A stretch of DNA of 36,348 nt. Origin: Candidatus Falkowbacteria bacterium CG10_big_fil_rev_8_21_14_0_10_37_14. Its GTDB lineage: Bacteria > Patescibacteriota > Patescibacteriia > Patescibacteriales > Patescibacteriaceae. This document shows positions 15,957 to 22,993 of the stretch, one piece after another. The first letter of the stretch is position 1. Each line of letters begins with the position of its first letter. The stretch covers positions 97,232 through 133,579 of the forward strand of contig PFAM01000023.1 of the NCBI GenBank assembly GCA_002778705.1. The letters are read 5' to 3'. A program made the position numbers and the translations under genes. The notes under the pieces were generated by a model that was not told the DNA's origin, ran no database searches, and saw only the letters and a program-made list of their open reading frames with translations.

Positions 15957-16212
15957 CGCTCGGCTAAATAAAAAAAGCGTAGTCTTAAAACCACTCTCTA
16001 AATTTTTAATAACCACACTATAAAACAGTTTCTCTAAAAAACATCAATCACTTTTTTAATATCTTGCTATTTAATCAATATCAAACACTAATTTTATTAA
16101 ACACTCTTAAATCAAAATTTTTAATAATTTAAAGCCAAACTTAAAATAAAATAGTCTAAAATATAACATTTTTTAGCTTACATTAGACAAAAGATGTTTG
16201 CCAATATCTTTC

Positions 16213-16241
16213 TTGACAAGTATTTTAGTTAGTGATACACT
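16213..16241 (+). promoter_or_regulatory. promoter of the secE-nusG-rplK-rplA operon
   Basis: TTGACA (16213-16218), 17-nt spacer, TACACT (16236-16241). Predicted start about 16248, which excludes the in-frame GTG at 16232 as the secE start codon. Confidence 0.65.
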
Positions 16242-16258
16242 ATAAGCATAATTTTAAT

Positions 16259-16279
16259 AGCCCAAAAGGGCTGTTTTTT
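16259..16279 (+). terminator. terminator-like hairpin in the secE leader (possible attenuator)
   Basis: AGCCC-AAAA-GGGCT followed by G and six T, between the promoter and the secE ATG at 16289. A short GC stem plus U-run is a typical intrinsic terminator and would cut transcription before the operon unless bypassed. Confidence 0.6.
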
Positions 16280-16288
16280 GAAACCTAT

Positions 16289-16468
16289 ATGGAATGGATT
16301 ACTAATTATTTCCGTGACTCTGTAGCAGAAATACGTAAAGTAACTTGGCCTAATAAGCGCGAAGTTACTCAATACACTATTACTGTTATTGCTATGTCTT
16401 TAGGCTTAGCCCTATTCTTAGGCGGTTTGGATGCCGTGTTTAACCAAATTGTAAGTAAAATTATTTAA
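16289..16468 (+). CDS. secE: preprotein translocase subunit SecE
   Basis: A 59-residue single-span subunit of the SecYEG channel. Seen: an amphipathic N-terminal helix MEWITNYFRDSVAEIRKVTWPNKREV with the SecE signature 'E-KVTWP', then one transmembrane segment ITVIAMSLGLALFLGGLDAVF. The start is the ATG at 16289; the frame is open back to a GTG at 16232, but that lies in the promoter -10 region and the extra residues resemble no SecE. It directly precedes nusG (3 nt), the conserved bacterial order. Confidence 0.94.
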   Translation: MEWITNYFRDSVAEIRKVTWPNKREVTQYTITVIAMSLGLALFLGGLDAVFNQIVSKII

Positions 16469-16471
16469 CAT

Positions 16472-17017
16472 ATGGCAAAACAGACATTAAACCAAGGTCG
16501 TCGCTGGTATGTTCTGCACACTTATTCTGGTTACGAAGAGAATGTGGCTCAGAACTTACGTCAGAGAGTCGAATCCTTGGACATGGAGGATCGCATTTTC
16601 AATGTCTTGGTCCCTAAAGAGAAAAAAATAAAAATTCAAGGCGGTAAACGTAAAGTTGTAGAAGAAAAGATTTTTCCTGGTTATGTACTAGTTGAAATGA
16701 TTGTTAACGATGATACTTGGTATGCTGTTCGCAACACGCCAAATGTTACTGGTTTTATTGGCACTGGTACTATTCCTACCCCAATTTCTGAAGAAGAAAT
16801 TAAAGGCTTACAAAAACGAATGGGGGTAGATGAACCAAAGTTTAAAATTGATGTTGCCGTTGACACTCCTGTACGTATTACTGATGGCCCCTTCAAAAAT
16901 TTGGAAGGTAAAATTACCGAGGTCGATCATGAAAAAGGCAAAATTAAAGTATCTATTTCTATGTTTGGTCGCGAAACCCCAGTAGAGTTAGACTTTTTAC
17001 AGATTAAAAAAATATAG
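16472..17017 (+). CDS. nusG: transcription termination/antitermination factor NusG
   Basis: A 181-residue elongation factor that binds RNA polymerase through its NGN domain and Rho or ribosomal S10 through its KOW domain. Seen: RRWYVLHTYSGYEENVAQNL at the start, KIFPGYVLVEM...WYAVRNTPNVTGFIG in NGN, and GPFKNLEGKITEVDHEKGKIKVSISMFGRETPVELDF as KOW. Full length with no inserted domain. The ATG follows the secE stop by 3 nt without an SD, so reinitiation or coupling is likely. Confidence 0.96.
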   Translation: MAKQTLNQGRRWYVLHTYSGYEENVAQNLRQRVESLDMEDRIFNVLVPKEKKIKIQGGKRKVVEEKIFPGYVLVEMIVNDDTWYAVRNTPNVTGFIGTGTIPTPISEEEIKGLQKRMGVDEPKFKIDVAVDTPVRITDGPFKNLEGKITEVDHEKGKIKVSISMFGRETPVELDFLQIKKI

Positions 17018-17025
17018 AGCAATAA

Positions 17026-17113
17026 TTTCAAATTTTATAATTTTAAATTTGTAAACAAACAAAATAAAATTTTAAAAAATTAGGAAATTATTTATAAATT
17101 AAAAATTAAAAAT
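17026..17113. repeat. AT-rich repeat-like block between nusG and rplK
   Basis: Made of AATTTCAAATTTT, TTTTAAAAAATTAG, GGAAATTATTT and AAAAATTAAAAATTC words. The reverse complement of 30089-30190 carries a similar order of words. It resembles low-complexity interspersed repeats common in CPR intergenic gaps. Confidence 0.4.
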
Positions 17114-17163
17114 TCTTTTTGCTTTCCGCTATCGGTGCTTCTAGGGAAAAAGATTATAATAAT

Positions 17164-17586
17164 ATGGCTAAAAAAATTGTTACTAAAATTAAATTGCAGA
17201 TTCGTGGCGGTCAAGCCAACCCAGCTCCTCCAGTCGGTCCAGCTTTAGGTCAACATGGTTTAAACATTGCGGAATTTTGTTCTCGCTTTAATGAAGCGAC
17301 TAAGGATAAAATGGGCGAGTTAACTCCAGTGGAAATCACTGTGTTTGTTGACCGTACCTATTCCTTCGTTTTAAAAACTCCTCCAGCCTCTGAGTTGATA
17401 AAAAAGTATGCTGGAATTAAAGTTGGCTCTGGCTCTCCTCTAATTCAAAAAGTCGGTTCTTTAACTGATGCCCAATTAGAAGAAATCGCTCAGTTAAAAA
17501 TGCCTGATTTAAATTGCTATGATGTCGAAGCCGCCAAAAAGATTATTGCTGGTACCGCTCGTCAAATGGGAGTCCAAATTAAATAA
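17164..17586 (+). CDS. rplK: 50S ribosomal protein L11 (uL11)
   Basis: A 140-residue protein of the GTPase-associated centre. [16 protein letters not shown] followed by [21 protein letters not shown] is the uL11 signature; the C-terminal rRNA-binding domain holds [14 protein letters not shown] and [14 protein letters not shown]. The frame is open to 17119, but the ATG at 17164 matches the universal start and the extra 15 residues resemble no L11. The start context AATAATATGG resembles those of hsp20 and dnaK, without a well-placed SD. Confidence 0.96.
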   Translation: MAKKIVTKIKLQIRGGQANPAPPVGPALGQHGLNIAEFCSRFNEATKDKMGELTPVEITVFVDRTYSFVLKTPPASELIKKYAGIKVGSGSPLIQKVGSLTDAQLEEIAQLKMPDLNCYDVEAAKKIIAGTARQMGVQIK

Positions 17587-17600
17587 TGATTAATTAATGT

Positions 17601-17633
17601 GGGACCCTGAGTTTATCGAAGGGGTTTGTACCA
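17601..17633. repeat. dispersed palindromic repeat (CTGAGTTTATCGAAG type)
   Basis: GGGACCCTGAGTTTATCGAA followed by GGGGTTTGTACC, an imperfect hairpin (ACCCT/AGGGGT) in the rplK-rplA gap. The core CTGA-[GA]-[TC]-TTRTCG also occurs twice in the 3' end of dnaK (30628-30643, 30690-30705). Confidence 0.5.
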
Positions 17634-17642
17634 CTAAAATTT

Positions 17643-18350
17643 ATGACAAAAACTATTGTTAACGGCCGTCGCACTAAAGCCAAGGCCACTAAGCTTCAAG
17701 AAGTTGGTTTAGAAATTGGCAAGGCTTATCCTTTGGCCGAAGCTATCGAATTAACCAAAAAATTATCCCCTAGTAAATTTGACGCTTCTGTAGAAGTCCA
17801 TTTCAAATTAGGTATCGATCCTAGAAAAGGTGATCAACAAATTCGTGCTGCCATTTCCTTACCTCATGGCACTGGCAAAACTGTTCGTGTTGCTGCTTTT
17901 GTTATGCCTGAAAATGAAGCCGCTTGTCGCACTGCTGGAGCTGATTTAGTTGGCGGTGAAGAATTAATTGAAACCATCGCTAAATCTGAAAAAACTGATT
18001 TTGAAGTAGCTGTTGCCGAACCAATGATAATGCGTCAATTATCCAAGATTGCTAAAATTTTAGGTACCCGTGGTTTAATGCCTTCTCCTAAAACCGAAAC
18101 TGTTACAACTAATCCTAGCTTAGCTGTGGGTGAACTAAAGAAAGGTAAAATTAGCTTCAAAAACGATGACACCGCTAATTTACACATCTTACTTGGCAAG
18201 GTTTCTTTTGACTCTGCTAAATTAGCTGAAAATTTTGCGGCTGTTTTGGACACTGTTCGCAAAGCTAAACCAGCCTCTTCCAAAGGTGCCTACATTAAAA
18301 ACTGCGTGATTACCTCCGCCATGGGCCCTGGTATCAAAATTCAACTATAA
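17643..18350 (+). CDS. rplA: 50S ribosomal protein L1 (uL1)
   Basis: A 235-residue protein of the L1 stalk, which acts in E-site tRNA release and often represses its own operon. Seen: YPLAEAIELTKKLSPSKFDASVEVHFKLGIDPRKGDQQIRA, SLPHGTGKTVRVAAF, and the domain II motif LGTRGLMPSPKTETVT. Full length. Its presence is informative because some parcubacterial lineages are reported to lack L1. It is followed by a strong terminator rather than by rplJ-rplL. Confidence 0.96.
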   Translation: MTKTIVNGRRTKAKATKLQEVGLEIGKAYPLAEAIELTKKLSPSKFDASVEVHFKLGIDPRKGDQQIRAAISLPHGTGKTVRVAAFVMPENEAACRTAGADLVGGEELIETIAKSEKTDFEVAVAEPMIMRQLSKIAKILGTRGLMPSPKTETVTTNPSLAVGELKKGKISFKNDDTANLHILLGKVSFDSAKLAENFAAVLDTVRKAKPASSKGAYIKNCVITSAMGPGIKIQL

Positions 18351-18377
18351 CCCTGATTTACCACTTTAAATATCATC

Positions 18378-18409
18378 AAAAAAACGAACAGCTTTTGTTC
18401 GTTTTTTTT
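18378..18409 (+). terminator. intrinsic terminator after rplA
   Basis: Stem AAAACGAAC / GTTCGTTTT extended by A/T pairs, loop of about 7, ending in eight T. It closes the secE-nusG-rplK-rplA operon. Confidence 0.9.
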
Positions 18410-18533
18410 ATTAATTTAGGCTATAAAAAATAGATATCAAGAAAAATGAAACCAAAACTTTTCTTCTCTAAGAATACTAACTTAATCAAGTTTATCTCAA
18501 AAAAAGCATTAATTAATATAGAACCATTAATAT

Positions 18534-18563
18534 TTGACTTTATTGAGCACTTGCCTCTATAAT
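18534..18563 (+). promoter_or_regulatory. promoter of the thymidylate-kinase-like gene
   Basis: TTGACT (18534-18539), 18-nt spacer, TATAAT (18558-18563). About 35 nt leader with a strong G-rich SD before the GTG at 18605. Confidence 0.75.
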
Positions 18564-18604
18564 AAGCCCAACACTTATCTTAAATAAACTATAGGGGGGT
18601 TATT

Positions 18605-19204
18605 GTGATTGGTAAATTAATCGTTCTTTGTGGAATTAATAATGTTGGCAAAACAACTCAAAAAGATTTGCTCGTTAAACGGATTTCTTCTGAACTTAAA
18701 CTTCCGGTTGAAGCTCTTAAATACCCAATTTATAATCTAAAGCCTAGTGGTCCCATGCTTGATGATTACTTACGTAATAACAGTAAAAACTACAGTGTTC
18801 AACGATTAGAAGCTCAAACTTTATTTGCTTTTAATCGTTATCAATACCAAGACACCTTACTGAACAAACTATACGACGGTATCAACATTATATCTGAAGA
18901 CTATATCGGCACTAGCATCGCTTGGGGCATGAGTTATGGTGAGCCCAGAAATAAACTTGAATATGTTAACTCAGAATTACGTCAGGCTGATTTAACTATT
19001 CTGCTAGACGGTGAACGCTTTTTAACATCCATTGAAACAAATCATTCTCATGAACAAGATTATCGATTAACTCAAGTTTGTCGAGCTAACCATTTACGCT
19101 TAGCTTATTTGTATAAATGGGAAATTATCAACGCTAATCAACCTGTTAGCGCAGTTCATAAAGACATCTGGCACTGTGTTCATTACAAATTATTAGCCCC
19201 TTAA
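18605..19204 (+). CDS. thymidylate-kinase-like P-loop protein
   Basis: A 199-residue P-loop NMP kinase fold closest by eye to thymidylate kinase. Seen: P-loop GINNVGKTT (10-18), TLFAFNRYQYQ where Tmk has a LLFxADRxQH-type helix, IISEDYIGTSIAWG (95-108) at the place of the Tmk DRY-S-AYQ motif, and ADLTILLDG matching the PDLT-x-LD strand. The DRY arginine is replaced (SEDY), so substrate or activity may differ from dTMP phosphorylation. The GTG start is supported by an AGGGGGG SD 7 nt upstream. It has its own promoter and terminator and stands beside two further kinases and dUTPase, consistent with nucleotide or dTTP supply. Confidence 0.75.
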   Translation: MIGKLIVLCGINNVGKTTQKDLLVKRISSELKLPVEALKYPIYNLKPSGPMLDDYLRNNSKNYSVQRLEAQTLFAFNRYQYQDTLLNKLYDGINIISEDYIGTSIAWGMSYGEPRNKLEYVNSELRQADLTILLDGERFLTSIETNHSHEQDYRLTQVCRANHLRLAYLYKWEIINANQPVSAVHKDIWHCVHYKLLAP

Positions 19205-19207
19205 AAA

Positions 19208-19247
19208 ACACGGATTATTATAGCTCTGCTTTAATAATCCGTTTTTA
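19208..19247 (+). terminator. intrinsic terminator after the thymidylate-kinase-like gene
   Basis: A perfect 11-bp stem ACGGATTATTA / TAATAATCCGT (19210-19220, 19232-19242) followed by TTTT and an AT-rich tail. Confidence 0.85.
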
Positions 19248-19257
19248 TTTTCTATCG

Positions 19258-19286
19258 TTGACTAAAAACTAATTTTTATTTATACT
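19258..19286 (+). promoter_or_regulatory. promoter of the tandem kinase-dut operon
   Basis: TTGACT (19258-19263), 17-nt spacer, TATACT (19281-19286); about 20 nt leader to the ATG at 19313. Confidence 0.7.
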
Positions 19287-19312
19287 GCTTTAGTTAATAC
19301 AACTTTTAATTT

Positions 19313-19906
19313 ATGACACCAAAAATTATCATTGGCTTGATCGGCGAAAAAGGTGCTGGTAAAGGCACGGTTTCAGATTACTTAACCACTAATTACGGAG
19401 CTGAACATTTCGGTACTTCCAAAGTTTTAAAACGTACTATTGGCGATTTATATTTAGATCTAACTCGCGACAATTTCATTAAATTAGCCCTAGTGCTAAA
19501 AGAGGGGTTTGGAGCTGCCGTTGTTATTAATTCTTTAATTCAAAATATTGAAGATAAGTCCGTTAGTCCAATTGTTATTGCTGATGGCATCCGTATGCAT
19601 GATGATGTTAAACCTTTTCTAGAACGTTATGGTCGCAATTTTTATCTCATCTATGTCACGGCTGATATGCAAATTCGTTATGAACGCACCAAAGCTCGTA
19701 AGGAAAAAGCCGGAGAAGATAAAATGAGCTGGCCAGAATTTATTGCCGAAGAGGCTAGGCTTACCGAGGTGGCTATTCACGAAGTTGGTCGCCAAGCTGA
19801 TTATATTATCGACAACAACGGTGATCAGCCTGCTTTAGAAAAACAAGTTAAAGAGGCTATGGAAAGTATTAAAAAACATCACGAACATCGTAATTCTATT
19901 AAATAG
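19313..19906 (+). CDS. P-loop (deoxy)nucleotide/dephospho-CoA kinase-like protein, copy 1
   Basis: A 197-residue single-domain P-loop kinase. Seen: IIIGLIGEKGAGKGTVSDYL (P-loop), a central PIVIADGIRMHDDV strand with DGIR, a lid-like region rich in charged residues (RYERTKARKEKAGEDKM), and ADYIIDNNGDQPALEKQV at the end. The general pattern matches adenylate-kinase-like, dNMP kinase or dephospho-CoA kinase families; substrate cannot be assigned. The neighbour at 19911 is a paralogue of identical length, and dUTPase follows, so nucleotide metabolism is the most likely role (inference). Confidence 0.75.
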   Translation: MTPKIIIGLIGEKGAGKGTVSDYLTTNYGAEHFGTSKVLKRTIGDLYLDLTRDNFIKLALVLKEGFGAAVVINSLIQNIEDKSVSPIVIADGIRMHDDVKPFLERYGRNFYLIYVTADMQIRYERTKARKEKAGEDKMSWPEFIAEEARLTEVAIHEVGRQADYIIDNNGDQPALEKQVKEAMESIKKHHEHRNSIK

Positions 19907-19910
19907 GTTT

Positions 19911-20504
19911 ATGCCTCAAAAATTAATTATCGGTTTAGTTGGCCCTATGGTTAGTGGTAAAGGCACTGTTGCTGACTATCTAAAAGAAAACTACAACGCT
20001 ACTGTTTATGGTTTTAGCTCGCCTTTACGTGATATTATTAAACGTTTGCATTTACCCCTACTTCGTAAAAATTTGGCCAACCTGTCTAATTGTTTACGAA
20101 CTCAATTTGGTAATGATTTGATCAGTTGTGCTATTATGGCAGATATCGCCGATGACTCCTCTCCGTTAATAGTTCTAGATGGTATTCGTCGCCTATCAGA
20201 TATTGAAAATGCTTCTAAATTACCAGGTTTTATCTTAATAAAAATTGATGCCAAAGAACAAACACGTTATAATCGTCTTTTAAAACGTAGTCAAAACTCC
20301 GATGATCAGCTTAAAACCTTAGCGGCTTTTCAAGCCGACGAACAAGCCGAAGCCGATAGAGAAATCCCCTTAGTAATGACCAAGGCTACTTTAGCAATAG
20401 ACAACAACGGCGATTTTGATTCTCTCTATACTCAAATTGACGCTTTAATAAAACCATTACTATCAAATGTTTTTAGACATTCAATTAATAACCCCAACCG
20501 CTAA
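19911..20504 (+). CDS. P-loop (deoxy)nucleotide/dephospho-CoA kinase-like protein, copy 2
   Basis: A 197-residue paralogue of the preceding gene, separated by 4 nt. The same framework is kept: LIIGLVGPMVSGKGTVADYL, LIVLDGIRRLSDIE, RYNRLLKRSQ, and TLAIDNNGDFDSLYTQI. The P-loop is GPMVSGKGT against GEKGAGKGT in copy 1, and overall identity is low by eye, so the duplication is old and both copies are intact. The last 38 nt overlap the start of dut, suggesting coupled translation. Substrate unknown. Confidence 0.75.
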   Translation: MPQKLIIGLVGPMVSGKGTVADYLKENYNATVYGFSSPLRDIIKRLHLPLLRKNLANLSNCLRTQFGNDLISCAIMADIADDSSPLIVLDGIRRLSDIENASKLPGFILIKIDAKEQTRYNRLLKRSQNSDDQLKTLAAFQADEQAEADREIPLVMTKATLAIDNNGDFDSLYTQIDALIKPLLSNVFRHSINNPNR

Positions 20505-20886
20505 ATTGCCAACTAGGGCTCATGCCGACGACGCTGGATTAGATTTGTACGCAGATGAAACCGTTGTAATTTATGCTAACCAGCAACAACTCATTAAAAC
20601 TGGCCTTCGATTAGCTATTCCCTATGGTTTTGTTGGTTTAGTTTGGGACAAATCTGGCTTAGCTCAAAAAGGTCTTCATTGCTTAGCTGGCGTAATAGAC
20701 GCTGGTTATCGAGGAGATCTACTTATAACAGTTTTCAATTTAAGCTCAATTAACTACGAAGTACAGCTCGGTCAAAAAATTGCCCAACTGCTTATCCAGC
20801 CAATAAAACTACCTACCCCTAGACTAGCTCAAGTTTCTATCAATACCACTCGTTCTGATCAAGGCTTTGGATCCACCGGATTATAA
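20467..20886 (+). CDS. dut: deoxyuridine 5'-triphosphate nucleotidohydrolase (dUTPase)
   Basis: A 139-residue trimeric dUTPase, which hydrolyses dUTP to dUMP and PPi, keeping uracil out of DNA and supplying dUMP for dTMP synthesis. All five motifs are visible: AHADDAGLDLYA, WDKSGLAQKG, LAGVIDAGYRGDLLI, LGQKIAQLLI and the C-terminal RSDQGFGSTGL. Length is typical. The ATG at 20467 lies within the preceding kinase gene; no other in-frame ATG lies before motif I, so this start is likely right. Confidence 0.96.
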   Translation: MFLDIQLITPTAKLPTRAHADDAGLDLYADETVVIYANQQQLIKTGLRLAIPYGFVGLVWDKSGLAQKGLHCLAGVIDAGYRGDLLITVFNLSSINYEVQLGQKIAQLLIQPIKLPTPRLAQVSINTTRSDQGFGSTGL

Positions 20887-20903
20887 CATTATAAGATAAA
20901 AAA

Positions 20904-20934
20904 GGACCATCCCAATTTTTATTGGGATGGTTTT
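20904..20934. terminator. bidirectional intrinsic terminator after dut
   Basis: Stem ACCATCCCAAT / ATTGGGATGGT (20906-20916, 20921-20931) with a 4-nt loop, four T on the plus side, and six A before it that give a T-run on the minus strand. It serves dut and the convergent small membrane gene. Confidence 0.85.
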
Positions 20935-20953
20935 ACATTTAATCCAACCAGTT

Positions 20954-21154
20954 TCATATTAAATCAATTAATAGACGCACTATCCATTGTAAAAAATAAC
21001 ACCACAGTAACAAAATTATTAAAACCGAGATACTAAACAAGCTCTTCCAAAAAATATCCCAAAAGGGTTTTTTTAAAGTAAGCCTAATAATCAAAACACA
21101 CAAGAGTCCACTACACAAAAATCCGACCAACCAATAAGACCACCATAAATTCAT
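20954..21154 (-). CDS. small two-helix membrane protein, unknown
   Basis: A 66-residue protein with two hydrophobic segments (about 5-25 and 36-62) joined by a short basic loop RLTLKKPFWD; not recognised. The frame is open to a GTG at 21166, but the ATG at 21154 has an ideal SD (AGGTGAGG, 6 nt upstream), one of the best in the window, so I use it. A consensus promoter precedes it and a terminator follows, making it a genuine monocistronic gene. Function cannot be guessed beyond membrane location. Confidence 0.75.
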   Translation of the reverse strand: MNLWWSYWLVGFLCSGLLCVLIIRLTLKKPFWDIFWKSLFSISVLIILLLWCYFLQWIVRLLIDLI

Positions 21155-21190
21155 TATGAACCTCACCTATTATTTTTAAGAGCTACTAAT

Positions 21191-21219
21191 AATATAAAAT
21201 TAAACGCTTTTTTTGTCAA
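21191..21219 (-). promoter_or_regulatory. promoter of the small two-helix membrane protein
   Basis: Minus strand TTGACA (21219-21214), 17-nt spacer, TATATT (21196-21191). Confidence 0.75.
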
Positions 21220-21222
21220 CTG

Positions 21223-21251
21223 TTGTTTTGTCCCATTTTTTAGGTTATAAT
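21223..21251 (+). promoter_or_regulatory. gatB promoter
   Basis: TTGTTT (21223-21228), 17-nt spacer, TATAAT (21246-21251), back to back with the minus-strand promoter. Confidence 0.65.
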
Positions 21252-21257
21252 AAGCTG

Positions 21258-21432
21258 GTATCACTCCTTACGAATGAGCACCTACCTGCCAACAAGCAAA
21301 GATTAGCTCAAATAACAGAAATAGCTATACTCTAGAGGCAGCCCACAAAGGCAACAACATTTATGTTTAGCTAAACAAACAATTTAATACTTCTTAGAAA
21401 GACTTCATCCATATGAAGTTACAACCTACATT
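21258..21432 (+). other. long leader of gatB, possibly structured
   Basis: About 175 nt between the predicted start and the gatB ATG, long for this compact genome. Possible pairings: GGT..CTC with GAG.ACC (21256-21281), CTGCC with GGCAG (near 21286 and 21336), and a CTTCAT/ATGAAG hairpin near 21404-21419. No T-box core (GGTGG/ACCGCG) is present and no known riboswitch is recognised. Confidence 0.35.
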
Positions 21433-22959
21433 ATGCCACATTACGATGTTATTATTGGTTTAGAAATTCACACCGAACTCAAAACTAATACCAAAATGTT
21501 TTGTTCTTGCGCTAATAATAATAACGCCCGAGCCAACTTTAATACTTGCCCCATCTGTTTAGGACATCCAGGCACGCTACCAAATCTTAATGAAAAAGCT
21601 GTAGAACTTGGTTGCCTTTTAGCATTAGCTCTTAATTGCAAAATTAATCAACAATCTAAATTTGACCGCAAGAACTATTTTTATCCCGATCTACCTAAAG
21701 GCTATCAAATCTCTCAATATGACCAACCACTAGCCTGGGGAGGTTTTTTGAATATCAGTCCTAATCATGATATTCTGTTAACTCGCCTGCATCTAGAAGA
21801 AGACACTGGCAAATTAGTCCACACTACTCTCGGAGCCAAAATGGATTACAACCGTGCCGGAGTTCCTTTGCTTGAGTTAGTTACTGAACCTTTAATTAAA
21901 TCCGCTGAAGAAGCTAAATTATTTGCTCAAAAATTACAGCAGCTTTTACGTTATTTAAATATTTCTGACGCTGACATGGAAAAAGGTTTGATGCGTTGTG
22001 AAGCTAATGTTAGTTTGCAAACTCCCGGTCGCTGGCACTACAACAACGGCTTAATAGAGCCAACCGGAGATGAACCGCTTAATCACAAAGTAGAAGTAAA
22101 AAACATTAACTCTTTTAAAGCTTTAGAATCAGCTATTAATTTTGAAATTACACGACAAACAAAAGCTCTCGAAGCAGGCCAAAATATCAAAGCTCAAACC
22201 AGAGGCTGGGATGAAAAAATTAAAGGCACTAAAGCCCAAAGACGCAAAGAAACTTCAGCTGATTACCGCTACTTTCCTGAACCAGACTTACCTCCATTAG
22301 ACTTAGACGACTCTTTTATCTCTCGAGCCAAGCAGTTAGTTATAGAATTGCCAGCCGATAAACATCGTCGTTTTGCTATCGAATACGGTTTACCTGCTAA
22401 TGATATCGAACTGTTAATAAATCAAACCACTATAGCTGATTATTTTGAAAATGTTGTTTCTGAACTGCGAGCTTGGATTATTGCTGAAGGTGATACTTGG
22501 GAAAGACAAAATGCACTTTTATCTAAAACTGCTTCCAATTGGCTTAACACAGAATTAAACAAGTTATTAAACAGTGCTAATTTAAGTATTCAGGCTTGCC
22601 CTATTACTCCAGAAAATTTTGCCGAATTAGTTAAATTAATTTACAAAAAACAAATCAATTCCTCCGCCGGTCAAACCATCATGGCTGAAATTTTTAAAAC
22701 TGGTGGCGAACCAAAAAGTGTTATGCGTCAACTAGGTTTAGAGCAATTAGACGACACTCTGACTATAAAAACTTTAGTTGAACAGGTTTTAAAAGAAAAC
22801 CCCAGCCAAGCCGAAGAATTTAAAACAGGAAAAATAGCTCTATCTAAATTTTTTGTCGGCAAAGTGATGGCGTTGTCCGGTGGCAAAGCTAATCCTGTTT
22901 TAGTTGAAAAAATAATCAATTTATGTTCTACAACTCTTAAACAAAACACCTCAGAATAA
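21433..22959 (+). CDS. gatB: Asp-tRNA(Asn)/Glu-tRNA(Gln) amidotransferase subunit B
   Basis: A 508-residue tRNA-binding kinase subunit of GatCAB, which phosphorylates and amidates misacylated Glu-tRNA(Gln) or Asp-tRNA(Asn). Seen: DVIIGLEIHTELKTNTKMFCSC, the zinc-site cysteines (CSC...CPIC), FDRKNYFYPDLPKGYQISQY, EVKNINSFKALESAINFEI, TSADYRYFPEPDLPP, and a C-terminal YqeY-like domain ending in KFFVGKVMALSGGKANP. Full length. gatA and gatC are not adjacent. The companion tRNA-Glu is at the right end of the window, but that is probably chance. Confidence 0.96.
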   Translation: MPHYDVIIGLEIHTELKTNTKMFCSCANNNNARANFNTCPICLGHPGTLPNLNEKAVELGCLLALALNCKINQQSKFDRKNYFYPDLPKGYQISQYDQPLAWGGFLNISPNHDILLTRLHLEEDTGKLVHTTLGAKMDYNRAGVPLLELVTEPLIKSAEEAKLFAQKLQQLLRYLNISDADMEKGLMRCEANVSLQTPGRWHYNNGLIEPTGDEPLNHKVEVKNINSFKALESAINFEITRQTKALEAGQNIKAQTRGWDEKIKGTKAQRRKETSADYRYFPEPDLPPLDLDDSFISRAKQLVIELPADKHRRFAIEYGLPANDIELLINQTTIADYFENVVSELRAWIIAEGDTWERQNALLSKTASNWLNTELNKLLNSANLSIQACPITPENFAELVKLIYKKQINSSAGQTIMAEIFKTGGEPKSVMRQLGLEQLDDTLTIKTLVEQVLKENPSQAEEFKTGKIALSKFFVGKVMALSGGKANPVLVEKIINLCSTTLKQNTSE

Positions 22960-22993
22960 TTTTATCTAATTGGTCATTTATCAACAAATCTAA

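Larger units (their letters stand above)
15788..16212. other. gene-poor divergent intergenic region with duplicated fragments
   Basis: About 425 bp between the small membrane gene and the secE promoter. It holds the GTATGCGGGAGTCTC repeat (15806-15820), two similar stretches TACCACAGCTCGGTTAA (15829-15845) and TACCACGCTCGGCTAAA (15952-15967), and a copy of the 3' end of the small membrane gene at 15912-15936. The stretch 15970-16200 is plain AT-rich sequence in which I see nothing specific. Confidence 0.6.

Noticed and set aside
16232-16288. N-terminal extension of SecE from a GTG at 16232
   Set aside because: The GTG lies in the promoter -10 region, upstream of the expected transcript start, and the extra residues cross a terminator-like hairpin; the ATG at 16289 matches the family.
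17119-17163. 15-residue N-terminal extension of ribosomal protein L11
   Set aside because: The universal L11 start MAKK follows at 17164 and the extra residues have no counterpart in the family.
21258-21432. T-box riboswitch before gatB
   Set aside because: No T-box core sequence or terminator/antiterminator pair is visible.
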